DNA from: JAICNR01 sp035687725
Lineage (GTDB): Bacteria; Gemmatimonadota; Gemmatimonadetes; JACCXV01; JAHWKZ01
Assembly (NCBI GenBank): GCA_035687725.1
Contig: DASRVB010000197.1
Span: 1 to 17,261 of the forward strand
DNA: 17,261 bases
Reading direction: 5' to 3'
Made by a program: the position numbers and the translations under genes. Below the pieces are notes generated by a model. That model made no database searches and was not told where the DNA came from. It saw nothing but the letters and a program-made list of their open reading frames with translations. Positions 7,917-15,900 of this stretch are shown piece after piece (the first letter of the stretch is position 1; the number at the start of each line of letters is the position of its first letter).

Positions 7917-8049
7917 GTTAGGGAGTGTAACTAGGGTTTCCGCCGCGGCCCCTTGTCCAGCGCCGGTCGGCGGATCCGAGCGTTACAGGCCCGGGCGCGG
8001 CCCGGGCTACACCACGGGGTGTAAAAGACCGGGGTGGAGGGTTCCTAAC
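7917..8049 (+). ncRNA. ykkC subtype-2-like riboswitch aptamer (ppGpp or PRPP class)
   Basis: Visible pairing: GTTAGG 7917-7922 with CCTAAC 8044-8049 (closing helix); TGTAA 7926-7930 with TTACA 7983-7987; TCCGCCG 7939-7945 with CGGCGGA 7968-7974; GCCCGGGC 7989-7996 with 8000-8007. Conserved single-stranded blocks follow the ykkC order: CTAGGG (7931-7936) then a TCC, TCCGAGCG (7975-7982), CTACACC (8007-8013) and GGGG..TAAAAGACC (8016-8030). From memory, this resembles the Thermoanaerobacter PRPP aptamer more than the guanidine-I type, notably AGCG.TACAGGCC and TACACC. One extra base sits between GGGG and TAAAA. I cannot decide the ligand: ppGpp fits an amino-acid gene, PRPP fits purine supply. 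Subtype-2 ADP or another ligand is possible. Confidence 0.75.
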
Positions 8050-8070
8050 CTCCGCCGCGGTCTTTTTTTT
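8026..8070 (+). terminator. Intrinsic terminator in the glnA leader (riboswitch expression platform)
   Basis: AGACCGGGGTGGAGG (8026-8040) pairs with 8049-8063 over 15 positions with one G/G mismatch and one T/G wobble. The loop is GTTCCTAA and eight T's follow at 8063-8070. The left arm is the aptamer's conserved 3' portion, and C8049 plus the loop are the 3' strand of the closing helix. Aptamer and terminator therefore compete, predicting that ligand binding blocks termination and turns glnA on. Confidence 0.85.
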
Positions 8071-8123
8071 GTGCCGCCGCCGCTGACAACGTCGACCGAA
8101 ACCGCGTGCCGCCGGGAGGGCGA

Positions 8124-9446
8124 ATGGATCGCGACAAGGTGATGGAGCTCGTCAAGAAGCACGACGTGAAATACGTGTACCTGTGGTTCACCGACATCCT
8201 CGGGTTCCTGAAGAGCTTCGCGATCACGCTCCACGAGCTGGAGGTCGCCCTGGACGAGGGGATGGGCTTCGACGGCTCTTCGATCGAGGGCTTCACGCGC
8301 ATCCAGGAGAGCGACATGATCGCCCGCCCGGATCCCGACACCTTCGAGCTCATGCCGTGGCGGGTGAACGGAGACGCCGTGGCGCGCATGATCTGTGACG
8401 TCACGACACCCGACGGCGTCCCCTACGACGGCGATCCGCGCTGGGTGCTGCGGCGCGCGATCCGGAAGGCCGCCGATCGCGGATACACATTCTTCGTGGG
8501 GCCCGAGCTGGAGTACTTCTACTTCCCGAGCCCAAGCGATCCCACCCCGCTCGACCAGGGCGGCTACTTCGATCTGCTACCGCTGGACGAGGGAAACGAC
8601 CTCCGCAAGGAAACGATCGGGAACCTGGAGTCGATGGGCATCCGGGTCGAGTACTCGCACCACGAGGTGGCCCCCAGCCAGCACGAGATCGATCTCCGCT
8701 ACGACGAAGCGCTGCGGATGGCCGACATCGTGCAGACCTACAAGACGGTCGTGAAGCGCACGGCCTACGAGCACGGCCTCTACGCGACCTTCATGCCCAA
8801 GCCGATCTTCGGGCAGAACGGCAGCGGGATGCACTGCCATCAGTCGCTGTTCGAGGGTGACAAGAACGCCTTCTTCGAGAAGGACGCTCCCTTTCACCTG
8901 TCGGCCACGGCCCATCACTATATCGCGGGGATCCTGAAGTACGCGCGCGAGTTCGCCGCGATCACCAACCAGTGGGTCAACTCCTACAAGCGGCTCGTGC
9001 CGGGCTACGAGGCCCCGATCTACGTGTCATGGGCGAACGCGAATCGCAGCGCCATGGTAAGGGTGCCGAACATCAAGCCGGGCAAGGAGAAGTCGACGCG
9101 GATCGAGCTGCGGATGCCGGATCCCGCGTGCAACCCGTACCTCGCGTTCGCGCTGATGCTGGCGGCGGGACTCAAGGGGATCGAGGACGGCCTCGAGCCG
9201 GTCGAGCCGGTGGAGAACGTCAACATCTATCACCTGACCGAAGAGGAGCGCCACGAGCGCGGGATCGAATCGCTACCCGAGGACCTCGGCCACGCGATCC
9301 AGCTGGCCAGCGAAAGCGCTCTGGTACGGGAGACGCTCGGCGACCACGTCTTCGAGCAGTTCCTGAGGAACAAGCGCGCGATCTGGTCCCAGGCGCGGGC
9401 GCACGTCACGCGCGCGGAGGTCGAGTACTACCTGCCGATCCTGTGA
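8124..9446 (+). CDS. glnA: Glutamine synthetase, GSI-alpha type
   Basis: ATP-dependent ligation of ammonia to glutamate, cytoplasmic dodecamer, 440 aa. Motifs: beta-grasp FDGSSI (49-54), GPELEYF (126-132) with metal ligands E128 and E130, 'HHEVAPSQHEID' (179-190), 'NGSGMHCHQS' (232-241), 'NSYKRLVPGYEAP' (286-298) and RIELRMPDP (326-334). The length and lack of the roughly 25-residue insertion place it in GSI-alpha, which is normally controlled by feedback and transcription rather than by adenylylation. Tyr369 sits in NIYHLTEEE, as in other alpha forms. ATG 8124 is preferred over GTG 8106 because GGGAGGG (8114-8120) lies just before it. The leader holds a riboswitch and terminator. The stop overlaps the following amidohydrolase start. 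Confidence 0.97.
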   Translation: MDRDKVMELVKKHDVKYVYLWFTDILGFLKSFAITLHELEVALDEGMGFDGSSIEGFTRIQESDMIARPDPDTFELMPWRVNGDAVARMICDVTTPDGVPYDGDPRWVLRRAIRKAADRGYTFFVGPELEYFYFPSPSDPTPLDQGGYFDLLPLDEGNDLRKETIGNLESMGIRVEYSHHEVAPSQHEIDLRYDEALRMADIVQTYKTVVKRTAYEHGLYATFMPKPIFGQNGSGMHCHQSLFEGDKNAFFEKDAPFHLSATAHHYIAGILKYAREFAAITNQWVNSYKRLVPGYEAPIYVSWANANRSAMVRVPNIKPGKEKSTRIELRMPDPACNPYLAFALMLAAGLKGIEDGLEPVEPVENVNIYHLTEEERHERGIESLPEDLGHAIQLASESALVRETLGDHVFEQFLRNKRAIWSQARAHVTRAEVEYYLPIL

Positions 9447-10771
9447 AGAGCTTCCTGTTCGCGGCGGCGATTCTTGGACTGGGGTTGGCAACCTCCCTGA
9501 CCGCCGCCGCTCAGGCGCCGTCGGATTCCTCTGCGGTCGTGCTCTTGCGCGCCGGCAAGGTGTTCGACAGTGAACGGGGCGCGATGTTGGCCGACCACGA
9601 CGTCCTGATTCGCGACGGACGCATCGAAACCGTGGGTCCCGACCTCGCACCGCCTCCGGGGGCCGAGGTGATCGATCTCCGCGGCCTGATCGTTCTCCCC
9701 GGCCTCATCGACGCGCACACCCACCTCTTCTATCTCGAACATCCCCGAGAAGACTTGTCTCTGGGTGGGATCAAGTCGTTGATCCTCGAGGGAACCCCGC
9801 TGCGGACGCTGCGCGCGGCGGCGCGGGCCAGGACCTTCCTCGAGGCCGGCTTCACTACCCTCCGGGACCTCGGAAACGTCGGACCCTATGCGGACGTCGC
9901 GCTCAGGACGGCGATCGAAGAAGGAGCTGTCGAAGGGCCCCGCCTGTTCGTCTCCGGTCCTGGCCTGAGCCCTCCGGGCGGCCAGTTTCCGGGGATCGTC
10001 TGGGAGCATCGTGACCTTGCCGGCGAGGAGTACCGCATCGTCCGCGGACCGGAGGATGCGCGCCAGGCAGTCATCGAGCACGTGACGCAGGGCGCGGACG
10101 TGATCAAGATCTACGCCGACAACGATCCGAATCCGGGCTATCTCTCCACTCAGGAGATCGAGGCCATCATCGCCGAGGCAAAGGTGCTCGGGGTTCCCGT
10201 CACCGCCCATGCCACGCACGACCGCTCGATCCGGCTGGCCGCCCGCGCGGGAGTGGATGCGATCGAGCACGTCTACGAAGTGGCCGACAGCACGCTCGCT
10301 CTCATGGCGGCGCGGGGAGTGGCGCTCGTCCCGACCGATCTCGACTCGCTCTCGATCTTCCGCTACATCGAACGATCAGGGCAGGAGATGCCACCCTGGG
10401 AGGAAGTGGAAGCGTTCCTCGAGCGAGGTCGCGATCGTCTCCGCCGGGCGCGGGCTCACGGGGTCACGATCGTGGCGGGGTCGGACAACTATATCGACTT
10501 CGGGGTTCCGCAGGGCGAGGCCGCGAAGCGGGTCCTGTTCGCCTACCTCGACGCCGGGATGCCGGCCGCCGAGATCCTCCAGGCCGCGACGATTCGCGCC
10601 GCGCAGCTGATCGGAGACGAGGATCTGGGCGTCCTGCGTCCGGGCGCTTACGCAGACGTCATCGCAGTGGAGGGCGATCCCCTCGAGGATTTCACCGCCA
10701 TCGAGCGAGTAAGATTCGTCATGAAGGGGGGCGAGATCGTCGGCGGGAGGGCCCGCCGCGCCGCAGACTGA
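9443..10771 (+). CDS. Secreted metal-dependent amidohydrolase
   Basis: Amidohydrolase-superfamily TIM-barrel hydrolase, 442 aa, exported. Residues 1-24 form a signal peptide (Lys-2, hydrophobic core, TAAAQ). Metal-site residues in order: H92 and H94 (LPGLIDAHTHL), K222 (VIKIYAD, a candidate carboxylated lysine), H256 (VTAHATH), H276 (DAIEHV) and D348 (VAGSDN). The order fits imidazolonepropionase-like / Xaa-Pro or aryl-dipeptidase groups; substrate unknown. The start is GTG 9443, overlapping the glnA stop as GTGA, with no clear Shine-Dalgarno, so translation probably depends on re-initiation after glnA. The frame extends upstream inside glnA to 8972, but that part is Arg/Pro/Gly-rich shadow. 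The downstream 262 bp contains no convincing terminator. Confidence 0.92.
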   Translation: MKSFLFAAAILGLGLATSLTAAAQAPSDSSAVVLLRAGKVFDSERGAMLADHDVLIRDGRIETVGPDLAPPPGAEVIDLRGLIVLPGLIDAHTHLFYLEHPREDLSLGGIKSLILEGTPLRTLRAAARARTFLEAGFTTLRDLGNVGPYADVALRTAIEEGAVEGPRLFVSGPGLSPPGGQFPGIVWEHRDLAGEEYRIVRGPEDARQAVIEHVTQGADVIKIYADNDPNPGYLSTQEIEAIIAEAKVLGVPVTAHATHDRSIRLAARAGVDAIEHVYEVADSTLALMAARGVALVPTDLDSLSIFRYIERSGQEMPPWEEVEAFLERGRDRLRRARAHGVTIVAGSDNYIDFGVPQGEAAKRVLFAYLDAGMPAAEILQAATIRAAQLIGDEDLGVLRPGAYADVIAVEGDPLEDFTAIERVRFVMKGGEIVGGRARRAAD

Positions 10772-11033
10772 CGCGCCGAGCAGAACCCCCACCAGAAACA
10801 CGCCGGCGGCGAGCAGGCGGCTCGTTCCGAGCATGCCGCCACGCTGGCTCGGAAAGCCCGGACCCGCCACCCTCATGCAGCGAATGGGCGGCGTCCTGCT
10901 GCCAGCCGCACCCTTTTGGCCGTGCGATTCGGGCCGTTCGCTGCGTACGGGTGGCCGGCTGCCGGTCTCCAGCCGAGCATGCTACCCTGTAGGGGTCGCG
11001 CCCACCCGCGAAGCCACTATCGGGAGACATCCG
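10772..11033. other. Gap before the sensor-kinase gene
   Basis: 262 bp. A 6-bp hairpin stem (10816-10821 with 10835-10840) is present without a T-run. A TACCCT hexamer at 10983-10988 could be a weak -10 for the kinase gene, but no good -35 accompanies it. The kinase frame is open across this stretch to ATG 10833, yet the translation is Pro/Arg/Gly-rich with no domain. Confidence 0.4.
11022..11027 (+). promoter_or_regulatory. Shine-Dalgarno site favouring a CTG start for the kinase
   Basis: GGGAGA lies 6 nt before CTG 11034-11036. None of the three upstream in-frame ATGs (10833, 10875, 10884) has a purine-rich site in front of it. Confidence 0.5.
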
Positions 11034-12161
11034 CTGCAGCCCGTCACGCGCCTGATACGCCGTTGGAGGTTCTGGGGGCTCGTCCTCCTCCTGTGGTCGA
11101 TTCCCAGCCTGATCGGCACCCTGGTCTACTACGTGCGCATGGCGGCCACGCCGGACCCGGTCTCGCTGCGGTCCGCCATGGTCTACCAGTTCGCCGCCTG
11201 GTACCCCTGGGTCCTCCTCACGCCCTTCGTCCTCGCCATGGGCCGGCGGTTTTCGCTCGAGCGCTCGAGTCCATGGGTCGCCCTCCCCGTCCACCTGGTA
11301 GCCGGGATTGCGGTTGGCGCCACCCACCTCGCGCTCGCCCTGGCGGGCATGCGGGCGGTGGCTCCCGAGCCGCCCGAGCGGACGTTCGCGGCCGCCTACG
11401 TGGACTGGATGCTCCCCACGTATCTGGAGTTCACCGTCCTCATCTACTTCGCGATCCTGGGCCTCGTCTACGCCATCGAGTACTACCGGCGGTACGTCCG
11501 GGGCACGGTCCACGCGTCGCGCCTGGAGGCGGAGCTGGCCAGGGCGCAGCTGCAGTCCCTGCGCACTCAGCTCCAGCCGCACTTTCTCTTCAACACTCTG
11601 CACGCCATCTCGTCCCTCATGGACGAGGACGTGCGGGCCGCCCGAAGGATGATCGCGCGCCTCGCCGACCTGCTGCGCATGACGCTCGACACCGGTGATC
11701 AGCAGGAGGTGTCGCTCCTTCGAGAGCTGGAGACCCTGCAGCTCTATCTGGACATCGAGCGCGAGCGATTCTCGGACCGGCTCCGGATCGAGCTCGACGT
11801 GCGGCCCGACGTGCTCGAGGCCCGCGTTCCGAACCTCTTGCTCCAACCGCTCGTGGAAAACGCCGTGCGGCACGGCATCGCGCCGCTGCAACGCGGTGGC
11901 CGCATCACCGTGTCTGCCGCCCGCGAGGCGGGCCATCTGCTGCTGACCGTCGAGGATGACGGCGCGGGAGCGCTCGGCGATGGGGCGTCCCAAGAGGGCG
12001 TCGGGCTGCGCAACACCCGCGCGCGCCTCGAACGGATGTATCCCGAGGCGCACGACCTGAAGATCGACCGGCCGAACGCCGGTGGGTTCCGGGTACGGGT
12101 CCGGATCCCGTTCTCGACCGGCACGGCCGACAACAGCTCGAACGGAGGGCCCCGACCGTGA
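11034..12161 (+). CDS. LytS/AlgZ-type membrane sensor histidine kinase
   Basis: 375 aa from the preferred CTG start (442 aa if ATG 10833 is used). Four predicted membrane helices at about 12-33, 50-70, 82-106 and 130-150 form the sensor part, with no periplasmic domain of note. A helical linker leads into the His_kinase (PF06580) motif LQPHFLFNTLHAIS with phosphoacceptor His183. The HATPase domain has the N-box VENAVRHG (N276), 'VEDDGAG' (306-312) and 'GVGLRNTRARL' (322-332). The family phosphorylates LytTR response regulators, and one follows directly with a GTGA overlap, so the two form an operon. CTG is chosen because the 67 upstream residues look non-coding and because GGGAGA is well placed. 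The ligand sensed is unknown. Confidence 0.93.
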   Translation: MQPVTRLIRRWRFWGLVLLLWSIPSLIGTLVYYVRMAATPDPVSLRSAMVYQFAAWYPWVLLTPFVLAMGRRFSLERSSPWVALPVHLVAGIAVGATHLALALAGMRAVAPEPPERTFAAAYVDWMLPTYLEFTVLIYFAILGLVYAIEYYRRYVRGTVHASRLEAELARAQLQSLRTQLQPHFLFNTLHAISSLMDEDVRAARRMIARLADLLRMTLDTGDQQEVSLLRELETLQLYLDIERERFSDRLRIELDVRPDVLEARVPNLLLQPLVENAVRHGIAPLQRGGRITVSAAREAGHLLLTVEDDGAGALGDGASQEGVGLRNTRARLERMYPEAHDLKIDRPNAGGFRVRVRIPFSTGTADNSSNGGPRP

Positions 12162-12970
12162 GCGCCATTCGCGTAGTCGTCGTCGACGACGAGCCTCTGG
12201 CCAGAAGGCGAATCGTGCGACTGCTCGAGGATCGCGAGGGATTCCAGCTGGCCGGGGAGTTCGACAGCGGCAGGAAGGCCGCACTGGCCATCCCCGAGAT
12301 CGACCCCGACCTCCTGTTCCTGGACGTCCAGATGCCCGAGATGGGCGGGTTCGAGGTGTTGGAGTCCCTGTCCCGCGCTCGCCCACCGGTCGTCATCTTC
12401 GTAACCGCCTACAACGACTACGCGGTTCGGGCCTTCGAGGTGCACGCGCTGGACTATATCATGAAGCCCTTCGACGACGACCGCTTCGACGAGGCGCTGG
12501 TGCACGCCCGGGCGCAGCTGCGCATGGAATCGGGCGACTCCCTGCGTCGCAAGCTCGACGCCGTGGTCCGCGCGCTGCACGGCAGCGGAAGCGGAGACGC
12601 CGAAGGCGTTCCCGCGCCGGCGCCGGGCACGCGCTGGATCGAGCGCCTGGTCGTTCGGAGTCAGGACCATGCCTGGTTCGTCCGCGTGGCCGACATCGAG
12701 TGGATCGAGGCCGCCGACTACAACGTCCGCATCCACACGGCCGCGCAGACGTATACGACCCGGGAGACGCTCTCCGGTCTAGCGGAGCAGCTCGACCCCC
12801 GGCGCTTCGTCCGCGTCCATCGCTCGACGATCGTCAACCTGGATCACGTCCGCGAGATCCAACCGTACTTCCACGGCGCCTATATCCTGGTGCTCAAGGA
12901 CGGAACCGAGCTGCGGCTGAGCCGTGCGCGCCGGCACGCCTTCGAGGAAGCGCTGGGGCAGACCTTGTAG
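12158..12970 (+). CDS. LytTR-family response regulator
   Basis: 270 aa, a transcription factor. The receiver domain (about 4-120) has acidic D10/D11, phosphoacceptor D56 in 'LLFLDVQMP', T83 and K103 (ALDYIMKPF). A Gly/Ala/Pro-rich linker spans about 141-158. The LytTR DNA-binding domain (about 160-268) shows 'IEWIEAADYNVRIH' and 'RFVRVHRSTIVNL', the usual signature. GTG 12158 overlaps the kinase stop (GTGA), and GGAGG lies about 9 nt upstream. It is the cognate partner of the kinase by position. Its stop is only 2 bp from the stop of the convergent activator gene, so the two transcripts must read into each other or end inside coding sequence. Targets are unknown. Confidence 0.95.
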   Translation: MSAIRVVVVDDEPLARRRIVRLLEDREGFQLAGEFDSGRKAALAIPEIDPDLLFLDVQMPEMGGFEVLESLSRARPPVVIFVTAYNDYAVRAFEVHALDYIMKPFDDDRFDEALVHARAQLRMESGDSLRRKLDAVVRALHGSGSGDAEGVPAPAPGTRWIERLVVRSQDHAWFVRVADIEWIEAADYNVRIHTAAQTYTTRETLSGLAEQLDPRRFVRVHRSTIVNLDHVREIQPYFHGAYILVLKDGTELRLSRARRHAFEEALGQTL

Positions 12971-12972
12971 AC

Positions 12973-15900
12973 TCAGCCGCTCCCGGCGGGAACACCTGCA
13001 GAGCCGGCTTCAGCAGACGTTCCAGGCTCGATCGGGATCTGCCGGACGAGTCCCGCGGTCACCGCGATCTCGACCGCCGGGACCAGCTCGTCGGCAAGGC
13101 GCAGCAATCGCTCGAGCGACATCGCGTGCCCGGTCGCCCAGCATGCCGCGCTCGTCCCCTCGCCCGCCGTGGCGCGGGCGCGATCGAGCACCTTCCGGTC
13201 GCTCGCGTCCTGGACGGGGCACAGGGCCTCGGCGCCTGCCATGAGCTCGATGCAGCGGCCGGGAAGCCCGTCATCGAGCGCGATGCGCGCGAACCGGGCC
13301 AGCCCGCGGCCGACTCCCCACATGTATCCGCTCTCGCGGTACAACCTGATCGCTCTCGCGTAGAGTCGACGCGCGAGGTCGGGCTCAGGGGCTTCCCGTA
13401 TCTCCCCCATTCGCTCGATCGTGGCCGCGAGGTCACCGACACGCCCCAGCTCGTCGAGCGTGGCCGCCGCTTCCTCGAGCAAGTGCAGCGCGGCCTCGGT
13501 CTCGCCTTCCGCGCGGGCCACGTCGGCCATCTCGCGGAGGACGACCGCGGCCTGAGCCTCCTGCCGGGTCTTCCGCGCCCGCGCGAGCGCTTCGACCAGC
13601 GAGGACTTGGCGACCGAGAACCGGCCCTCGATCCGCGCCAGGGTTCCGAGACCGGTCAGACTGAAGGCGGCGTTCAGGTCGTCGCCCAGCTCCTCGGCGA
13701 TCGCCAGGCTCTCGGTCATCGAAGCGCGTGCCTCCTCCAGGAGCCCCGCCTCCAGCTGCGTTGCGCCGAGGTTGTGAAGCGCGCCCACCAGCACCTTGCG
13801 GTCGCCCATCGACCGCCGACGCGCGACGACTTCCTCGTGGAGCACGATCGCCTCACCCCACAGGCCCTGGTGGGAGCGCAGGTGCGCGGCGGCCGCCAGC
13901 ACCCGCACCCGCAGCGGTTCCTTGAGCCCGACCCGCGCAGCGAGGATACGGTCCAGCCAGCTCCGGCCTTCCGCGAGGCGGCCGCGCACGCACCAGAAGT
14001 GTGCGACCGAGGCTGCGATTCGGACCGCGCATTCGGCGTCACCGCCTGCGAGCGACCACCGCATGGCGGCGTTCAGGTTCTCGTGCTCCTCGGTAATCCT
14101 GTCGAACCAGCCGGCCTCGCCCGGTGTGCAGTAGCGGGCTCGACAGCCCGTCTCGACCCAGGCGGCGTAATGGCGGGCGTGCGCCGTCCGCCAGACCTCC
14201 GCGCGACCAGCGCGCTCGAGTGCCGCGGCGCCATACTCGCGGATCGATTCCAGCATGGTGAAGCGGCTCTCGCCGTCCGCCGATTCGGTCCGCCGCAGGA
14301 GGCTCGTGTCGATGAGCGCCGTCAGCAGGTCGAGTGGATCGCCGTCCGGTCCCGCCACCATCTCGACCACCCTCTCCACCGCCTCCAGGTCGCATCCCCC
14401 CGCGAAGACCGACAGCCCGAAGAGGAGCTCGCGCTCCGCCGGATCCAGCAGCTCGACGCTCCAGCGAATCGCGTCGTGAAGCGTGCGCTGGCGCTCGGGA
14501 AGATCGCGCGGGCCCGCGGTCAGCAGGGGTAGCTGCTTCTCGAGCCGGCTCGCGAGCGCGGCCGACGACATGATTTTGGTCCGCGGCGCGGCCAGCTCGA
14601 TCGCCAGGGGAAGCCCCTCGAGCCGTCGGCAGATCTCGATCACGGCATCCGCGTTGTCGTCCGTCAGCCGGAACGAGGGCGACAGGGCGCGGACGCGATC
14701 GACGAACAGCGCCACCGCCTCGGAGTCGAACGGGAGCTCCTGGCCGAGGCGCCGGGACGGATCGGGCAGGGTGAGCGGCAGCACCTCGAGCTCCTGCTCT
14801 CCGCGGAGCTTGAGCGGCGCTCGGCTCGTGACGAGAATCGAAAGCCTCGGGCAGGTCCGCAGGAGCTGCGCGACGAACGGACTTCCCTGGAGCAAGTGCT
14901 CGAAGTTGTCGAGGACCAGGAGCAGCTTACGGACCGACAGCCAGGAGACGAGCTGCCCCTCGTCGAACCCCGCGGGCCGCGGCTCGAGACCGACCGCCTC
15001 TGCCACGACGTCGGGAAGCGCGGACGCGTCGCGGATCGGCGCCAGTGAAACCCATGCGACGGCGCCCTCGAACGAGCGCTCCGCCCCGCGCGCGACTTCG
15101 ATCGCGAGCCGGGTCTTCCCCACCCCGCCCGTGCCGGTCAGCGTGAGCAGCCGGGCGCCCGACTTCAGGTGGCTCAGCGCCTCCTCGATCGAGCGTCGGC
15201 GGCCGATCAGGGTCCCGGGCATGGTGGGCGGGGACACCATCCGGCTGGACCAGCCCCGCTCGGCCTCCGCCTGAAGCTCGAGTGCGAGCGCCTCCAGCTC
15301 CTCCGATCCGGGGTATCCGCTCTGCGCGACGAACCCGCGATACGACTCCAGCGCGCTCTCGCGCCTCCCCGCCTCGTTCAGCAGCCTCATCAGGCCCAGC
15401 AGGGCGCCTTCGTCCGCTGGCTGGACCGCACGCCTCGCCGTCGCCCACCGGATGGCCGACTCCGTGTCGCCGCGCGCAAGCGCGGACTCGGCCAGGAGGC
15501 GATTCGCTTCCCCGGCGATCCCCTGCAATCGGAACCGCTCCCGCTCCAGCCAGAACTCGAACTCGTTGCCCGCGCCGGTGGCGTGAAATCCCTCGAGGAG
15601 GTCCCCGCGGTACAGCTCGGCCACGCGCTCCAGGTGGCCTCGCTCCCAAGCACGATCGAGCTCGTCGACGTCGCACCACAACCGGTCGCGGTCGACCGCG
15701 ATCTCTTCACCGCGGACGACGAGCAGCGATTCGTCGAGGTGGTTGCGCAGGTAATAGATGGACTGCCGCAGGGCGTGCCGGGCGTGGGATTGATCGCTCT
15801 CGGGCCACAGGAGTGCGACCAGCGTGTCACGCCGGTGGCTTCGGTAACCGCCCAGCGCGAGGAACGCGAACAGAGAAAAGCGTTTGGGCTGAGCCAGGAC

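Larger units (their letters stand above)
7795..8123. other. Divergent control region between ltaE-trk and glnA
   Basis: This 329-bp stretch has no protein-coding gene. Rightward it holds a near-consensus promoter, a structured leader and a terminator, all for glnA. Leftward, about 7795-7880 must hold the ltaE promoter, but I see only weak hexamers (for example minus-strand TTGAGC) and do not call one. Confidence 0.6.

Noticed and set aside
7989..8007. GCCCGGGC-GCG-GCCCGGGC as a stand-alone terminator
   Set aside because: No T-run follows, and it fits the variable-helix position of the ykkC-2-like aptamer.
8972..9442. N-terminal extension of the amidohydrolase inside glnA
   Set aside because: Out-of-frame reading of glnA; a signal peptide starts exactly at GTG 9443.
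10376..10834. Minus-strand ORF opening with a signal-peptide-like segment (from 10834)
   Set aside because: The hydrophobic start is striking, but there is no ribosome site and most of the frame is antisense to the amidohydrolase 3' end. A decayed gene remnant in the 63 bp of non-coding DNA cannot be excluded.
12082..14532. Very long plus-strand ORF (816 codons) across the regulator and activator genes
   Set aside because: Shadow in GC-rich DNA: no domain, Arg/Pro/Gly-rich, conflicts with two genes that have clear domains.
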